Below are positions 35,180-44,209 of a stretch of DNA of 59,614 bases, one piece after another. Location of the stretch: contig DASUTB010000016.1 of NCBI GenBank assembly GCA_036374835.1, forward strand, positions 1 through 59,614, read 5' to 3'. The translations under genes were made by a program, and so were the position numbers. This DNA comes from DASUTB01 sp036374835 (GTDB taxonomy: Bacteria > Actinomycetota > Actinomycetes > Jiangellales > Jiangellaceae). Every line of letters starts with the position of its first letter. Position 1 is the first letter of the stretch. The notes beneath the pieces were generated by a model. The model searched no databases, was not told the origin of the DNA, and worked only from the letters and a program-made list of their open reading frames with translations.

Positions 35180-36979
35180 TCACGACTCCCGGGCAGACGA
35201 ACTCGGCGGTGCGGGATGCCACGACCGGGGTGTCGCGCTGGTCGCGGGGAACAGCAGGTCGATGAAGCGCTCGGCGGTGGGCTGCGGCTCATGGTTGGCC
35301 AGGCCCGGACGTTCGTTTGCCTCGATAAACACGTAATCGGGCTGGTCAACCGCCGGAACGATCAGGTCGATGCCGGTCACCGGGATTCCGAGCGCCCGGC
35401 TGGCCTGCACCGCGGCTTCGGCGAGTGCCGGGTGCAGATCGGCGGTGACGTCGTGAATCGTGCCGCCGGTGTGCAGGTTCGCCGTGCGGCGCACCACCAG
35501 CCTCGTCCCTTCGGGCAGCACGTCGTCAAGCGTGTAGCCGGCTGCCTCGACGACCTCTGTCGTGGTGCGATCGAGCGGAATGGTCGACTCCCCGCCGGTC
35601 GCGGCGGACCGGCGCCGGCTGTGCGCCTCGATGAGCTGGACGATGGTATGGCGGCCGGTGCCGGTGACCGTTGCGGGCCGGCGGATGGCGGCGGCGACGA
35701 CCTCGTGGTCGATGACGACGATACGAAGATCCTCTCCGGTGACGTACTCCTCGAGCAGCACGTCAGGGCATACCGTGCGAGCGTGCTCGATGGCCTGCTC
35801 CAGCTCACCGGGCTCGCGCACACCGACGGTGATGCCGCGGCCCTGCTCGCCGCGCACCGGTTTGACGACACAGCCGCCGACCTCGTCGAGGAACGTCTTG
35901 TCCTCCTGATCGCCGGTGGCGAGCCGCCCGCGAGCGACGTTGATGCCCGCCTCGGTCATGATGCGCCGCGTCACGCGCTTGTCGTCGCACCGGCTCATCG
36001 CCACCGCGGTGGTCAGCTCGGACAGCGATTCGCGAGTGATGATGCGGCGTCCCGCATGGACCAGTTGCAGCTCGCCCCACTCCGCATCGAGCACCTCGAC
36101 CGTGATGCCGCGGCGCCGGGCCTCGTCCGCGATGATCCGGGCGTATGGGTTCAGGCCCGTGATGTCCGCCTCGGGCTCGGGTACGAACAGCGGTTCGTTG
36201 ATGACATTCTTGCGCTTGACGGCGAACACCGGTACACGGCGGAATCCGAGCTTGCGGTACAGCCGGATCGCCGGGTCGTTGTCGTGGATGACCGACAGGT
36301 CGAGATGGCTGCGTCCACGTCCGATGTAGCGCTCGGACAGTACCCGCACCAGCGCTTCGCCGACGCCAGGCACCGATGTCTGCGGATCGACGGCGAGGCA
36401 CCACAGGCCGGCGCCGCCCTCCGGGTCACCGAAGGCCAGGACGTGGTCGACGCCGGTTACCGTCCCGATCACGTCGCCGGTGCGCTCGTCCTCGGCGACG
36501 AGATACGTGAACGTACGCGTGCGCTGGTTGGCCCACATGAGATCGGGGTCCGCGGTGACCATACCGCGGGCCGCGTAGATGCGGTTGATCTCCTCGGCGT
36601 CACCGGCACCGCTGATCGTGCGCACGATGACGCCCGGTATGAGCTCGCGTCGCGGGCGGTAGCGATGCAGCTCCAGACGGTACGTGTAGCTCGGGTCGAT
36701 GAACAGCTCGTCCGGGGCGGTCGCAACGAGGACGTGCGGGTCCTTGACGTACATCGCGATGTCGCGCCGGCCCTCGGCTTCGGAGCGGAGTACCTGAAGG
36801 ATGTCGTCGAGGTTGTCGAACGTCTGGGCGAAGACGAGCCGTCCCCAGCCGAAGTCGACCGTGACGTTGCGCTCCATGTTCCGGACGAGGTGCTCCGGGG
36901 CGTCGGTCCACGGTTGGGTCCACAGCGGGCGGCCCCGCTCGCCGGCGGTCCGGCGGCGGTGCTGGCGTTCGTCGTTCAC
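35180..36979 (-). CDS. ngg: N-acetylglutaminylglutamine synthetase (GNAT + ATP-grasp fusion)
   Basis: 599 residues. A GNAT domain (about 115-260; WCLAVDPQTSVPGVGEALV and LDLSVIHDNDPAIRLYRKLGF) is fused to an ATP-grasp ligase (about 290-590; VVKPVRGEQGRGI, LLEEYVTGEDLR, VFIEANERPGL). This two-domain layout is that of Ngg, which acetylates Gln and ligates it to a second Gln in the NAGGN pathway. It lies directly between asnO and the M42 peptidase. GTG 36979 is taken as start. Confidence 0.93.
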   Translation of the reverse strand: MNDERQHRRRTAGERGRPLWTQPWTDAPEHLVRNMERNVTVDFGWGRLVFAQTFDNLDDILQVLRSEAEGRRDIAMYVKDPHVLVATAPDELFIDPSYTYRLELHRYRPRRELIPGVIVRTISGAGDAEEINRIYAARGMVTADPDLMWANQRTRTFTYLVAEDERTGDVIGTVTGVDHVLAFGDPEGGAGLWCLAVDPQTSVPGVGEALVRVLSERYIGRGRSHLDLSVIHDNDPAIRLYRKLGFRRVPVFAVKRKNVINEPLFVPEPEADITGLNPYARIIADEARRRGITVEVLDAEWGELQLVHAGRRIITRESLSELTTAVAMSRCDDKRVTRRIMTEAGINVARGRLATGDQEDKTFLDEVGGCVVKPVRGEQGRGITVGVREPGELEQAIEHARTVCPDVLLEEYVTGEDLRIVVIDHEVVAAAIRRPATVTGTGRHTIVQLIEAHSRRRSAATGGESTIPLDRTTTEVVEAAGYTLDDVLPEGTRLVVRRTANLHTGGTIHDVTADLHPALAEAAVQASRALGIPVTGIDLIVPAVDQPDYVFIEANERPGLANHEPQPTAERFIDLLFPATSATPRSWHPAPPSSSARES

Positions 36980-37022
36980 TCCGGTGCCCCCGGGGAGGTG
37001 TGAGCAGTCTTGCGGCGTTGGC

Positions 37023-38813
37023 TCATGCGGCGGGTATCTCGTGCTTCTGTAGCCATAGTTCGAGCAGGCCGAGCTGCCACAGGCGGTTGCCGCGCAGTGG
37101 GGTGAGCTCGCCGTTGGGGTCGGCCAGGAGCCGGTCGACGTATTCGGGCCGGAACAGATTGCGTTCGCGTGCGGCGGGCGAGTGGAGCGCGTCGGTGACC
37201 TTCTCCAGGTACCGGCCCTGCAGATACTTGAGCGCGGGGACGGGGAAGTAGCCCTTGGGACGGTCGATCACCTCGGGCGGGATGACACGGCGCCCGGCCT
37301 CCTTGAGCACGCCCTTGCCTTCCTGAGCAAGTTTCAGCTCAGGTGGGCACTGGGCGGCCAGTTCCACCACTTCATGATCGAGGAACGGGACGCGGGCCTC
37401 AAGGCCCCAGGCCATTGTCATGTTGTCGACGCGTTTGACCGGATCGTCCACGAGCATGATGTGCGTGTCGAGGCGAAGGGCGGCGTCGACCGCGGTCTCG
37501 GCGCCGTCCCGTCCCATATGAGCGGCCACGAACTCGCGGCTGACCGGGTTCTGGGTGAGATGCGCCGCGTTGAGAACCTCGGCCATCTCGGCGTGGTCGC
37601 GGTCGAAGAAGGCTCGGACGTAGGTGTCGACGGCCTCGTCGCGCGGGCTGTTGGCCAGGGGTGGGTACCAGTGGTAGCCGCCGAACACCTCGTCCGCGCC
37701 CTGACCGGACTGGACGACCTTGACATGCTTGCTGACCTCTTGGCTGAGCAGGAAGAACGCGACGACGTCGTGGCTGACCATGGGCTCGGACATGGCTGCT
37801 ATGGCATCGTCCAACGCGGGCAGGGTGCGGGCGGTGTCGATGCGGATCTGGTGATGATCGGTCTCGAAATGGCGGGCGATCACGTCCGAGTACTTGAACT
37901 CGTCGCCCTCCTCGCCGCCGATCGACTCGAAGCCGATGCTGAACGTGTTGAGCCCGTGCTGACCCTCCTCGGCGAGCAACCCCACCACAAGGCTCGAATC
38001 GAGGCCGCCGGACAACAGCACTCCGACCGGCACGTCGGCGACGAGGCGGCGGCGGACGGCCGTCCGGACCGACTCGAGGACGGCGTCCTCCCAGTCGCGC
38101 TCGGTCCAACCGGCCTTGTCCGGGTCGCGCTCGTACCGGGCGTCCCAGTAGACACGCTCGCGGCTGGCGCCGTCCGGCTCGATCACCCGGATGGTGGCCG
38201 GCGGAAGTTTGCGCACGCCGGACAGGATCGTCCGGGGCGCCGGGACGACGGCATGCCAGCTCAGATAGTGGTGCAGTGCAACGGGATCGATTCGAGTGTC
38301 GACGCCGCCGCTACGCACCAGCGCGGGCAGGCTGCTGGCGAAGCGCAGCCGGTCGTTCGTCTCGGCGAGGTACAGCGGCTTGATGCCGAGCCGGTCGCGG
38401 GCGAGCACGAGGCGTCCCGTGTCGCGCTCGTGGATCCCGAACGCGAACATGCCGTAGAGCCGGTCGACGAAATCCTCGCCCCAGTGGTGGTACGCCTTGC
38501 CGATGACCTCGGTGTCCGACGTCGAGAAGAACTGGTAACCGTGCTGCTGGAGTTCGGCCCGCAGATCCTTGTAGTTGTAGATGCAGCCGTTGAACGCGAC
38601 CGTCAAACCGAGCGCGTTGTCGACCATGGGCTGGTGGCCGTGCGGGGACAGGTCGATGATGGACAGACGCCGGTGTCCGAAGGCGACCGAACCGTGCGCA
38701 TACGCGCCGAAATCATCGGGTCCCCGCGACACCATCGCGTCGCACATCCTGGACACCGCGCCGAGATCGGCGGGTGAGCCGTCGAACATGTATTCACCGG
38801 ACAGACCGCACAT
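37023..38813 (-). CDS. asnO: N-acetylglutaminylglutamine amidotransferase (AsnB-like)
   Basis: 596 residues from ATG 38813, chosen so that Cys2 becomes the N-terminal nucleophile (MCGLSGEY). The class II glutaminase domain contains SRGPDDFG and NGCIYNYKDLR; the synthetase domain contains VLLSGGLDSSLVVGLL (about 255-270). It would amidate the acetyl-dipeptide to NAGGN. TAGGGT lies 8 nt before the ATG. First gene of the three-gene operon, so osmotic control probably acts on this promoter. Confidence 0.93.
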   Translation of the reverse strand: MCGLSGEYMFDGSPADLGAVSRMCDAMVSRGPDDFGAYAHGSVAFGHRRLSIIDLSPHGHQPMVDNALGLTVAFNGCIYNYKDLRAELQQHGYQFFSTSDTEVIGKAYHHWGEDFVDRLYGMFAFGIHERDTGRLVLARDRLGIKPLYLAETNDRLRFASSLPALVRSGGVDTRIDPVALHHYLSWHAVVPAPRTILSGVRKLPPATIRVIEPDGASRERVYWDARYERDPDKAGWTERDWEDAVLESVRTAVRRRLVADVPVGVLLSGGLDSSLVVGLLAEEGQHGLNTFSIGFESIGGEEGDEFKYSDVIARHFETDHHQIRIDTARTLPALDDAIAAMSEPMVSHDVVAFFLLSQEVSKHVKVVQSGQGADEVFGGYHWYPPLANSPRDEAVDTYVRAFFDRDHAEMAEVLNAAHLTQNPVSREFVAAHMGRDGAETAVDAALRLDTHIMLVDDPVKRVDNMTMAWGLEARVPFLDHEVVELAAQCPPELKLAQEGKGVLKEAGRRVIPPEVIDRPKGYFPVPALKYLQGRYLEKVTDALHSPAARERNLFRPEYVDRLLADPNGELTPLRGNRLWQLGLLELWLQKHEIPAA

Positions 38814-38887
38814 GTAATTCAACCCTACCCGCTTCGTTGCCGAGCCGAGCAGCCGCGGTCAAATCGCCAAGATCGTTTACCGACCCT

Positions 38888-40090
38888 TCAGCGGGGCTGG
38901 CCGATGGCGTCGAGGATCTCGGTGAACCAGGGGGTCGCCGGGTCGAAGGCCTTGCCGCCGGCGATGCGGTCGAACTCGATCGCGCGGAGCCGGCCCTCCC
39001 GCTCCTCGTCATGACCGATCAGGCCGCTGGTGCCGGCGAGGGCACACTCGACGGCCAGGTCGGTGCAGCCCTTGATGAGCCGCAGATCGTAGTCGCCTGC
39101 TGCTGCAGACCGGCTGAAGTAGCCGCTCTTCTGGACGTTGACCTTCTCCGCGCCGAGCTGGTTGGCGAACTGCTTGGCGAACCAGGCGCCCGGGTTGATG
39201 TCGTCGATCTTGACGTGGCCGAACGGGTCGCGCGGGATGTCCTCGCCGGCGGCTTCGAGCTCTGCGACGATCTCGCTGACCCCGGCGCCCTCGGACAGGA
39301 AGATGTTAACGCAGCCCAGCTCGTCCATGATCGCGCGAAGCCGCTTGGCCTCAGCGCCCAGATCGAGATCCGCCTCGGGAATGTAGAGCGCGTGCACGTC
39401 CCACGCACGTGCGTCCAGCCCGGCCTCGGGCGCCCATACCTGGCCGGTGATCCACGAGCGGTACTCGCGGGCGGTGGCCGCGGCGAGCCAGCCGCTGTGC
39501 CGGCCCATGATCTCGTGAACGACGAGCATGCGCGGGTTCGACGTGTGCTCGGCGACCACGTTGCGGGCGAACAGCGCACCCTGCTCGGCGGCGGTCTGCG
39601 CGCCGAGGCTCTGCCGGACCGGCACGATGTCGTTGTCGACCGTCTTGGGCAACCCGACGACGGTGAGGTCGTAGCCGTTGTTGTGGAGGTACTCGGCCAG
39701 GGTGGCGGCCATCGTGCTGGTGTCGTCACCTCCGATGGTGTGCAGGACGTCCACGCCGGAGCTGGTGAGCTGCTCGGCCGCGACGCGGAGCGGGTCGTCC
39801 CCTTCGGCGATGAGGCCGCGCTTGACGCAGTCCTCGACGTTGGTCAGCTTGACCCTGCTGTTGCCGATCGGGCTGCCACCGACGTCGTGGAGCAGGTGGG
39901 CGCTGGCCCGGGCTTCGGGGCCGAACGTCACGGATTTCCCGGTGAGCAGGCCGGCGTAGCCGTCGAGGTAGCCGATGAGCTCGACCTCGGGGGCGATCTC
40001 GCTGTAGCGCTCGATAAGCCCGCCCACTGCAGAGGACAGACAAGGGGCGAGTCCGCCGGCGGTGAGCATGGCGACTTTGCGAACAGTCAT
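38888..40090 (-). CDS. pfp: PPi-dependent 6-phosphofructokinase
   Basis: 400 residues from ATG 40090, with GGGAAGG 8 nt upstream. The phosphate-donor loop reads TIGGDDTST and the sugar site LPKTVDND. Asp after GGD and Lys in PKTVDND are the residues that distinguish PPi-dependent from ATP-dependent enzymes. It interconverts fructose-6-phosphate and fructose-1,6-bisphosphate reversibly with PPi. No second phosphofructokinase is in the window. Confidence 0.92.
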   Translation of the reverse strand: MTVRKVAMLTAGGLAPCLSSAVGGLIERYSEIAPEVELIGYLDGYAGLLTGKSVTFGPEARASAHLLHDVGGSPIGNSRVKLTNVEDCVKRGLIAEGDDPLRVAAEQLTSSGVDVLHTIGGDDTSTMAATLAEYLHNNGYDLTVVGLPKTVDNDIVPVRQSLGAQTAAEQGALFARNVVAEHTSNPRMLVVHEIMGRHSGWLAAATAREYRSWITGQVWAPEAGLDARAWDVHALYIPEADLDLGAEAKRLRAIMDELGCVNIFLSEGAGVSEIVAELEAAGEDIPRDPFGHVKIDDINPGAWFAKQFANQLGAEKVNVQKSGYFSRSAAAGDYDLRLIKGCTDLAVECALAGTSGLIGHDEEREGRLRAIEFDRIAGGKAFDPATPWFTEILDAIGQPR

Positions 40091-40316
40091 CGTGACGACC
40101 TTCCCGAAGAGATCTGCCGAAGTGTTGGGAGCGGCACACCGCGCCGTGTATGGCCGCGTTCCAACCCTAATTCTTGCCGGAAACGAACGTTCGGCGTGGT
40201 GGCGCAATACTTGTGAGCCGTCGTGGTGTGCCACGCGGGCAACGCTCAGCCTGCCAGGTGTCCAGAAGATGGTCTCAGTCGGAGCGCACTGTTGCCGGGC
40301 CGTTACGCTAATGCGG

Positions 40317-41675
40317 GTGACGACGAGCCCAGAAGCCGAACTGTACTCCGAGCTGACCGCAGCGATCGGCGCCCGCCCGGCCGCGCAGCAGCCGGATTGG
40401 CCGGACGCGGCTGCGCTGGACCACGCGGTCGCCCAGCTTCGTTCGATGCCACCGCTCGTGTTCGCCGGTGAGTGCGACCAACTCCGCGATCATCTCGCCG
40501 GTGTGGCCCGCGGCGAGGCGTTCGTCCTGCAGGGCGGTGACTGTGCCGAGACCTTCGCCGGGCTCACCGCGGCCAATGTGCGCGACAAGCTCAAGACGCT
40601 GCTGCAGATGGCTGTAGTGCTGACCTACGCCGCGAGCGTGCCGGTGGTCAAGATCGGGCGGCTGGCCGGCCAGTACGCAAAACCGCGCTCGCGCCCGGAC
40701 GAAACCCGTGGCGACGTCACGCTGCCGGCCTACCGTGGCGATGCGGTGAACGGGTTCGAGTTCACCGCGGAGGCGCGCCGTCCCGACCCGGACCGGCTGC
40801 TGCGGATGTACCACGCGTCGGCGGCGACGCTGAACCTGACGCGCGCGTTCGTCGGCGGCGGATACGCGGACCTGCGTCAGGTCCACGCCTGGAACACCGA
40901 CTTCGTCCGCACCTCGCCGGCGGGATTGCGCTACGAACGGCTCGCCGGTCAGATCGCGAAGGCGCTGGCGTTCATGGACGCCATCGGCGCCGACCCGGAG
41001 CAGCTGCACACCGTCGAGCTGTACTCCAGCCACGAAGCGCTGCTGCTCGACTACGAGCAGGCGCTGACCAGGGTGGATTCCCGAACCGGGCTGGCCTACG
41101 ACGTGTCCGGCCACTTCCTCTGGATCGGGGAGCGCACCCGCCAGCTCGACGGCGCGCACCTAGACTTCGCGTCCCGCGTGCGCAACCCGGTCGGCGTCAA
41201 GGTCGGTCCGACGACGACGCCGGACGACATCCTGAATCTGGCCGACAAGCTGGATCCGGAGCGCGAGCCGGGGCGGCTGACGTTCGTGACGCGCATGGGC
41301 GCGGGCAAGATCCGCGACGTGCTTCCGCCGCTGATCGAAAAGGCCGAATCGTCGGGTTTGTCCAGCGCGTGGATCTGCGATCCGATGCACGGGAACACGT
41401 ACGAGGCGCCCAGCGGGCACAAGACCCGCAAGTTCGATGACGTCGTGGACGAGGTGCGTGGCTTCTTCGACGTGCACCGCGCGCTCGGTACGCATCCCGG
41501 CGGCGTACATGTCGAGCTGACGGGGGAGGACGTCACCGAATGCGTCGGCGGCGGTGACCCGATCGGCGAGGACACGCTCTCGACCCGTTACGAGACGCTG
41601 TGCGACCCGCGGTTGAACCGCACCCAGTCGCTGGAGTTGGCCTTCCTGGTGGCAGAGTTGCTCGAAGCCCGCTAG
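40317..41675 (+). CDS. Class II 3-deoxy-7-phosphoheptulonate (DAHP) synthase
   Basis: 452 residues from GTG 40317. Plant-type motifs: FVLQGGDCAETFA, KIGRLAGQYAKPRS, YRGDAVNG, FLWIGERTRQLDGAH, RVRNPVGVKVGP and WICDPMHGNT. It catalyses the first step of the shikimate pathway, like M. tuberculosis AroG (Rv2178c). TACGCT ends 7 nt before the GTG; an in-frame ATG 6 nt earlier would overlap the promoter spacer. A start-only copy of the gene-end repeat lies 6 nt past the stop. Confidence 0.96.
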   Translation: MTTSPEAELYSELTAAIGARPAAQQPDWPDAAALDHAVAQLRSMPPLVFAGECDQLRDHLAGVARGEAFVLQGGDCAETFAGLTAANVRDKLKTLLQMAVVLTYAASVPVVKIGRLAGQYAKPRSRPDETRGDVTLPAYRGDAVNGFEFTAEARRPDPDRLLRMYHASAATLNLTRAFVGGGYADLRQVHAWNTDFVRTSPAGLRYERLAGQIAKALAFMDAIGADPEQLHTVELYSSHEALLLDYEQALTRVDSRTGLAYDVSGHFLWIGERTRQLDGAHLDFASRVRNPVGVKVGPTTTPDDILNLADKLDPEREPGRLTFVTRMGAGKIRDVLPPLIEKAESSGLSSAWICDPMHGNTYEAPSGHKTRKFDDVVDEVRGFFDVHRALGTHPGGVHVELTGEDVTECVGGGDPIGEDTLSTRYETLCDPRLNRTQSLELAFLVAELLEAR

Positions 41676-41681
41676 CCCCAG

Positions 41682-41698
41682 AATGACCACGTTAACGT
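41682..41698 (+). repeat. Fragment of the 58-nt gene-end repeat (after the class II DAHP synthase)
   Basis: Only the first 15 or so bases (GAATGACCACGTTAA) match; the later landmarks are gone. It sits 6 nt after the stop, in the sense direction, like the full units. Confidence 0.65.
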
Positions 41699-41778
41699 CA
41701 CCCCGCGATGCATAACGACCCGTTGACGGGTCGCTAACCGTATACACCGGCCCGGTCCGGGGACGGTGACCGGCTCGG

Positions 41779-41791
41779 TAGGGTCGGCGGT
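41779..41791 (+). promoter_or_regulatory. Predicted leaderless -10 promoter of ltaE
   Basis: TAGGGT (41779-41784) precedes ATG 41792 by 7 nt, without a ribosome-binding site. Confidence 0.55.
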
Positions 41792-42817
41792 ATGGCGATC
41801 GATCTGCGCAGCGACACGGTGACGCGTCCGACCGCGGCGATGCTGGCCGCGATGGCATCGGCCGATACCGGCGACGATGTCTACGACGAGGATCCGACCG
41901 TCCATGAGCTCGAGGAGCGGGTCGCCGGGCTGCTGGGCCACGAGGCGGCGTTGTTCACCGTCTCCGGGTCGCTGGCGAACATGCTGGGGGTACGCACGCA
42001 CGTCCAGCCCGGGCAGGAGGTCATCTGCGAGGCTCGCGCGCACATCGTCCGCGCCGAGAGCGGTGCGCACGCGGCGATGCACGGCCTCACGACTCGAACC
42101 TGGTCGCACCGTCGTGGTCATGTCGATCTCGCCGCGATCCGCGAGTTGCTGGCACCGGACGCGGGGCCGTATCTGGTCTCGACGGCCGCCGTATCGGTGG
42201 AGAACACGCACAACTTCGGCGGCGGCACGATCCAGCCGTGGGAGTCGCTGCAGGCGCTTCGCGAACTCGTCCAGCCGCACGGCGTCAAGCTGCACCTGGA
42301 CGGGGCCCGGCTCTGGAACGCACATGTCGCCACCGGAACGGGCCTCGAGCAGTGCGGGCGATTGTTCGACACCGTATCGGTCTGCCTGTCCAAGGGCCTC
42401 GGTGCGCCGATCGGGTCCGTACTGGCCGGGAGTGCGGGCGCTGTGGCCGAGGCGCGGGAGCGGCGCAAGCGTCTGGGCGCGGGCTGGCGGCAGGCCGGCG
42501 TACTCGCGGCCGCCGGACTCTACGCGCTCGATCATCACCTCGAACGGATGGCCGAGGATCATGCCAACGCCAGGGCGCTCGCCGCGGCACTGGAAGAGTC
42601 CGGAACGGTCAGCGCCGCCGACGTCGAGACGAACATCATCGTGCTCGACCTGTCCGAGCATCGGCTCAGCGCCCCGGAACTGGCTGTCGCGGCCCGCGAC
42701 GAAGGCGTCTTGCTCGGTGCATTGGGTCCGGCCATGGCCAGGATGATCACTCATCTGGACGTCAGCGCGGACGATTGCCGCAAAGCGGGTGAGATTTTGG
42801 CACGGATCCTCACCTGA
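41792..42817 (+). CDS. ltaE: Low-specificity L-threonine aldolase
   Basis: 341 residues. Starts DLRSDTVTRPTAAMLAAM, with DDVYDEDPTVHELE and the PLP lysine in SVCLSKGLGAPIGS (about residue 198), all typical of LtaE. It splits threonine or allo-threonine to glycine and acetaldehyde. The stop codon lies inside the first of five alternating TCACCTGATC repeats that fill the 3' intergenic region. Confidence 0.93.
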   Translation: MAIDLRSDTVTRPTAAMLAAMASADTGDDVYDEDPTVHELEERVAGLLGHEAALFTVSGSLANMLGVRTHVQPGQEVICEARAHIVRAESGAHAAMHGLTTRTWSHRRGHVDLAAIRELLAPDAGPYLVSTAAVSVENTHNFGGGTIQPWESLQALRELVQPHGVKLHLDGARLWNAHVATGTGLEQCGRLFDTVSVCLSKGLGAPIGSVLAGSAGAVAEARERRKRLGAGWRQAGVLAAAGLYALDHHLERMAEDHANARALAAALEESGTVSAADVETNIIVLDLSEHRLSAPELAVAARDEGVLLGALGPAMARMITHLDVSADDCRKAGEILARILT

Positions 42818-42957
42818 TCGTTGCCACACCTTGCGATCAGGTGAGGAATCGGCTGCTAACTGACCAGGTTTTTCACCTGATCGCCACGACGTGCGCCGCG
42901 ATTCAAGCGATCAGGTGAGCAACTGCCCGATTCGAGCGGGTGTTTCTCACCTGATCA
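42810..42957. repeat. Five alternating copies of TCACCTGATCR between convergent genes
   Basis: TCACCTGATCG occurs at 42810 and 42873, its reverse complement CGATCAGGTGA at 42834 and 42908, and TCACCTGATCA at 42947. Orientation alternates strictly (+,-,+,-,+). The first copy contains the ltaE stop. The array spans the gap to the convergent DAHP synthase and could fold into stacked hairpins on either strand. Confidence 0.85.
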
Positions 42958-42962
42958 CCCGA

Positions 42963-44009
42963 CTAGGCGGCGGGCACGAGCGGTTCGGCGGGCTTGCGCC
43001 CCAGCAACGGCGGAATGCGCCGGACCGCAGAGGCGAGTTCGCGCAGGTCGTTGCCGGACAGCGCCTGCGCGCCGTCCACCAGCGCTTCTTCCGGATCGGG
43101 ATGCACGTCCACCAGGAGCCCGTCCGCGCCGACGCCGATCGCCGCCCGCGACAGCGGCAGCACGAGTTCGCGGCTGCCACCCGAGTGCGACGGGTCGACC
43201 ACGATCGGCAGATGCGACTGGGCCTGGACGACCGGAACGGCCGCGATATCAAGGGTGTTGCGAGTCGCGGTCTCGAACGTGCGGATGCCGCGCTCGCACA
43301 GCACGATGTCGAGATTGCCCCGCTGCGCGATGTACTCCGCGGCCGTGAGCCATTCGTCGATGGTGGCCTGGATTCCGCGCTTGAGCAGCACCGGACGCTC
43401 GGCGCGACCCACCGCCTGGAGCAGCGCGAAGTTCTGCATGTTGCGCGCGCCGATCTGGAGCATGTCGGCGTAGGACGCGACCATGTCGACGTCGTACGCG
43501 TCGAGCACCTCGGTGACGACGGGGAGGCCGGTGGTCTCGCGCGCCTCGGCAAGCAGGCGCAGGCCTTGCTCACCGAGCCCCTGGAACGACGACGGCGACG
43601 TGCGCGGCTTGAATGCACCGCCGCGAAGCACGGTGGCACCGGCCGCCTTGGCCATCTCGGCCGCCTCGAGCATCTGGCCGCGTGACTCGACCGCGCACGG
43701 CCCGGCGATGAGGGTGAACGTGTCGGGCCCGATCGGCACGCCACCGGGACCGCCGACCATGACGGTGCTGCGCGAGACCTGATTCTCGATGCCTACGAGT
43801 TTGTATGCGGACGATACGGCGATCACATCGGCAACACCGGGCATCGCCCGCAGGTTGAGCATGCGAAACTGATCGAGGTCGCCGACCAGGCCGATGACGG
43901 TACGGCTCACGCCCCGGCTGACGAACGCCTCGCCGCCGGCATGGTGGACGCGGACCACGACAGCGTTGACGTGCTCGTCCGCCACGCCCGGTTGCATGAC
44001 CACGACCAT
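42963..44009 (-). CDS. aroF: Type I-beta DAHP synthase with N-terminal ferredoxin-like domain
   Basis: 348 residues from ATG 44009, with a G-rich site about 8 nt upstream. The N-terminal region (about 1-70) is the small regulatory-like domain of the AroA-beta group. The barrel has LIAGPCAVESRGQM, LRGGAFKPRTSPSSFQG, GARNMQNF, LLKRG and VVDPSHSGGSRE. It makes the same product as the class II enzyme encoded 2.4 kb away, but the two are unrelated in sequence. Confidence 0.95.
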   Translation of the reverse strand: MVVVMQPGVADEHVNAVVVRVHHAGGEAFVSRGVSRTVIGLVGDLDQFRMLNLRAMPGVADVIAVSSAYKLVGIENQVSRSTVMVGGPGGVPIGPDTFTLIAGPCAVESRGQMLEAAEMAKAAGATVLRGGAFKPRTSPSSFQGLGEQGLRLLAEARETTGLPVVTEVLDAYDVDMVASYADMLQIGARNMQNFALLQAVGRAERPVLLKRGIQATIDEWLTAAEYIAQRGNLDIVLCERGIRTFETATRNTLDIAAVPVVQAQSHLPIVVDPSHSGGSRELVLPLSRAAIGVGADGLLVDVHPDPEEALVDGAQALSGNDLRELASAVRRIPPLLGRKPAEPLVPAA

Positions 44010-44159
44010 GAGGTTCACCCCCAATGAAAAGTGAATCGAGCCGTAAGGCTACTGCGGCACCGGGTGCCGCCGTTGCCGAAATCGCGCCGGTGACGATGGA
44101 TCGTTACCGATCCGACGCCTGTCGGTAGCCGGACGTCCGCTCCGTGGGACTCAGCCCGC

Positions 44160-44209
44160 TGATCATGTTCAATCGTCCAGCAAAATCCGGTGTCGATTGA
44201 ACATGATCA
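44160..44209. repeat. Perfect 16-bp inverted repeat at the nfo stop
   Basis: TGATCATGTTCAATCG (44160-44175) and its exact reverse complement (44194-44209) enclose 18 nt. The nfo stop codon is the first TGA of the right arm read on the minus strand. A strong hairpin forms immediately after translation ends. Confidence 0.9.

Noticed and set aside
37182..38777. 531-aa open frame antisense to asnO
   Set aside because: Shadow frame caused by high GC; asnO motifs are unambiguous.
42810..42957. CRISPR-like array
   Set aside because: Repeats are 11 bp, alternate in orientation and lack regular spacers; no cas genes nearby.
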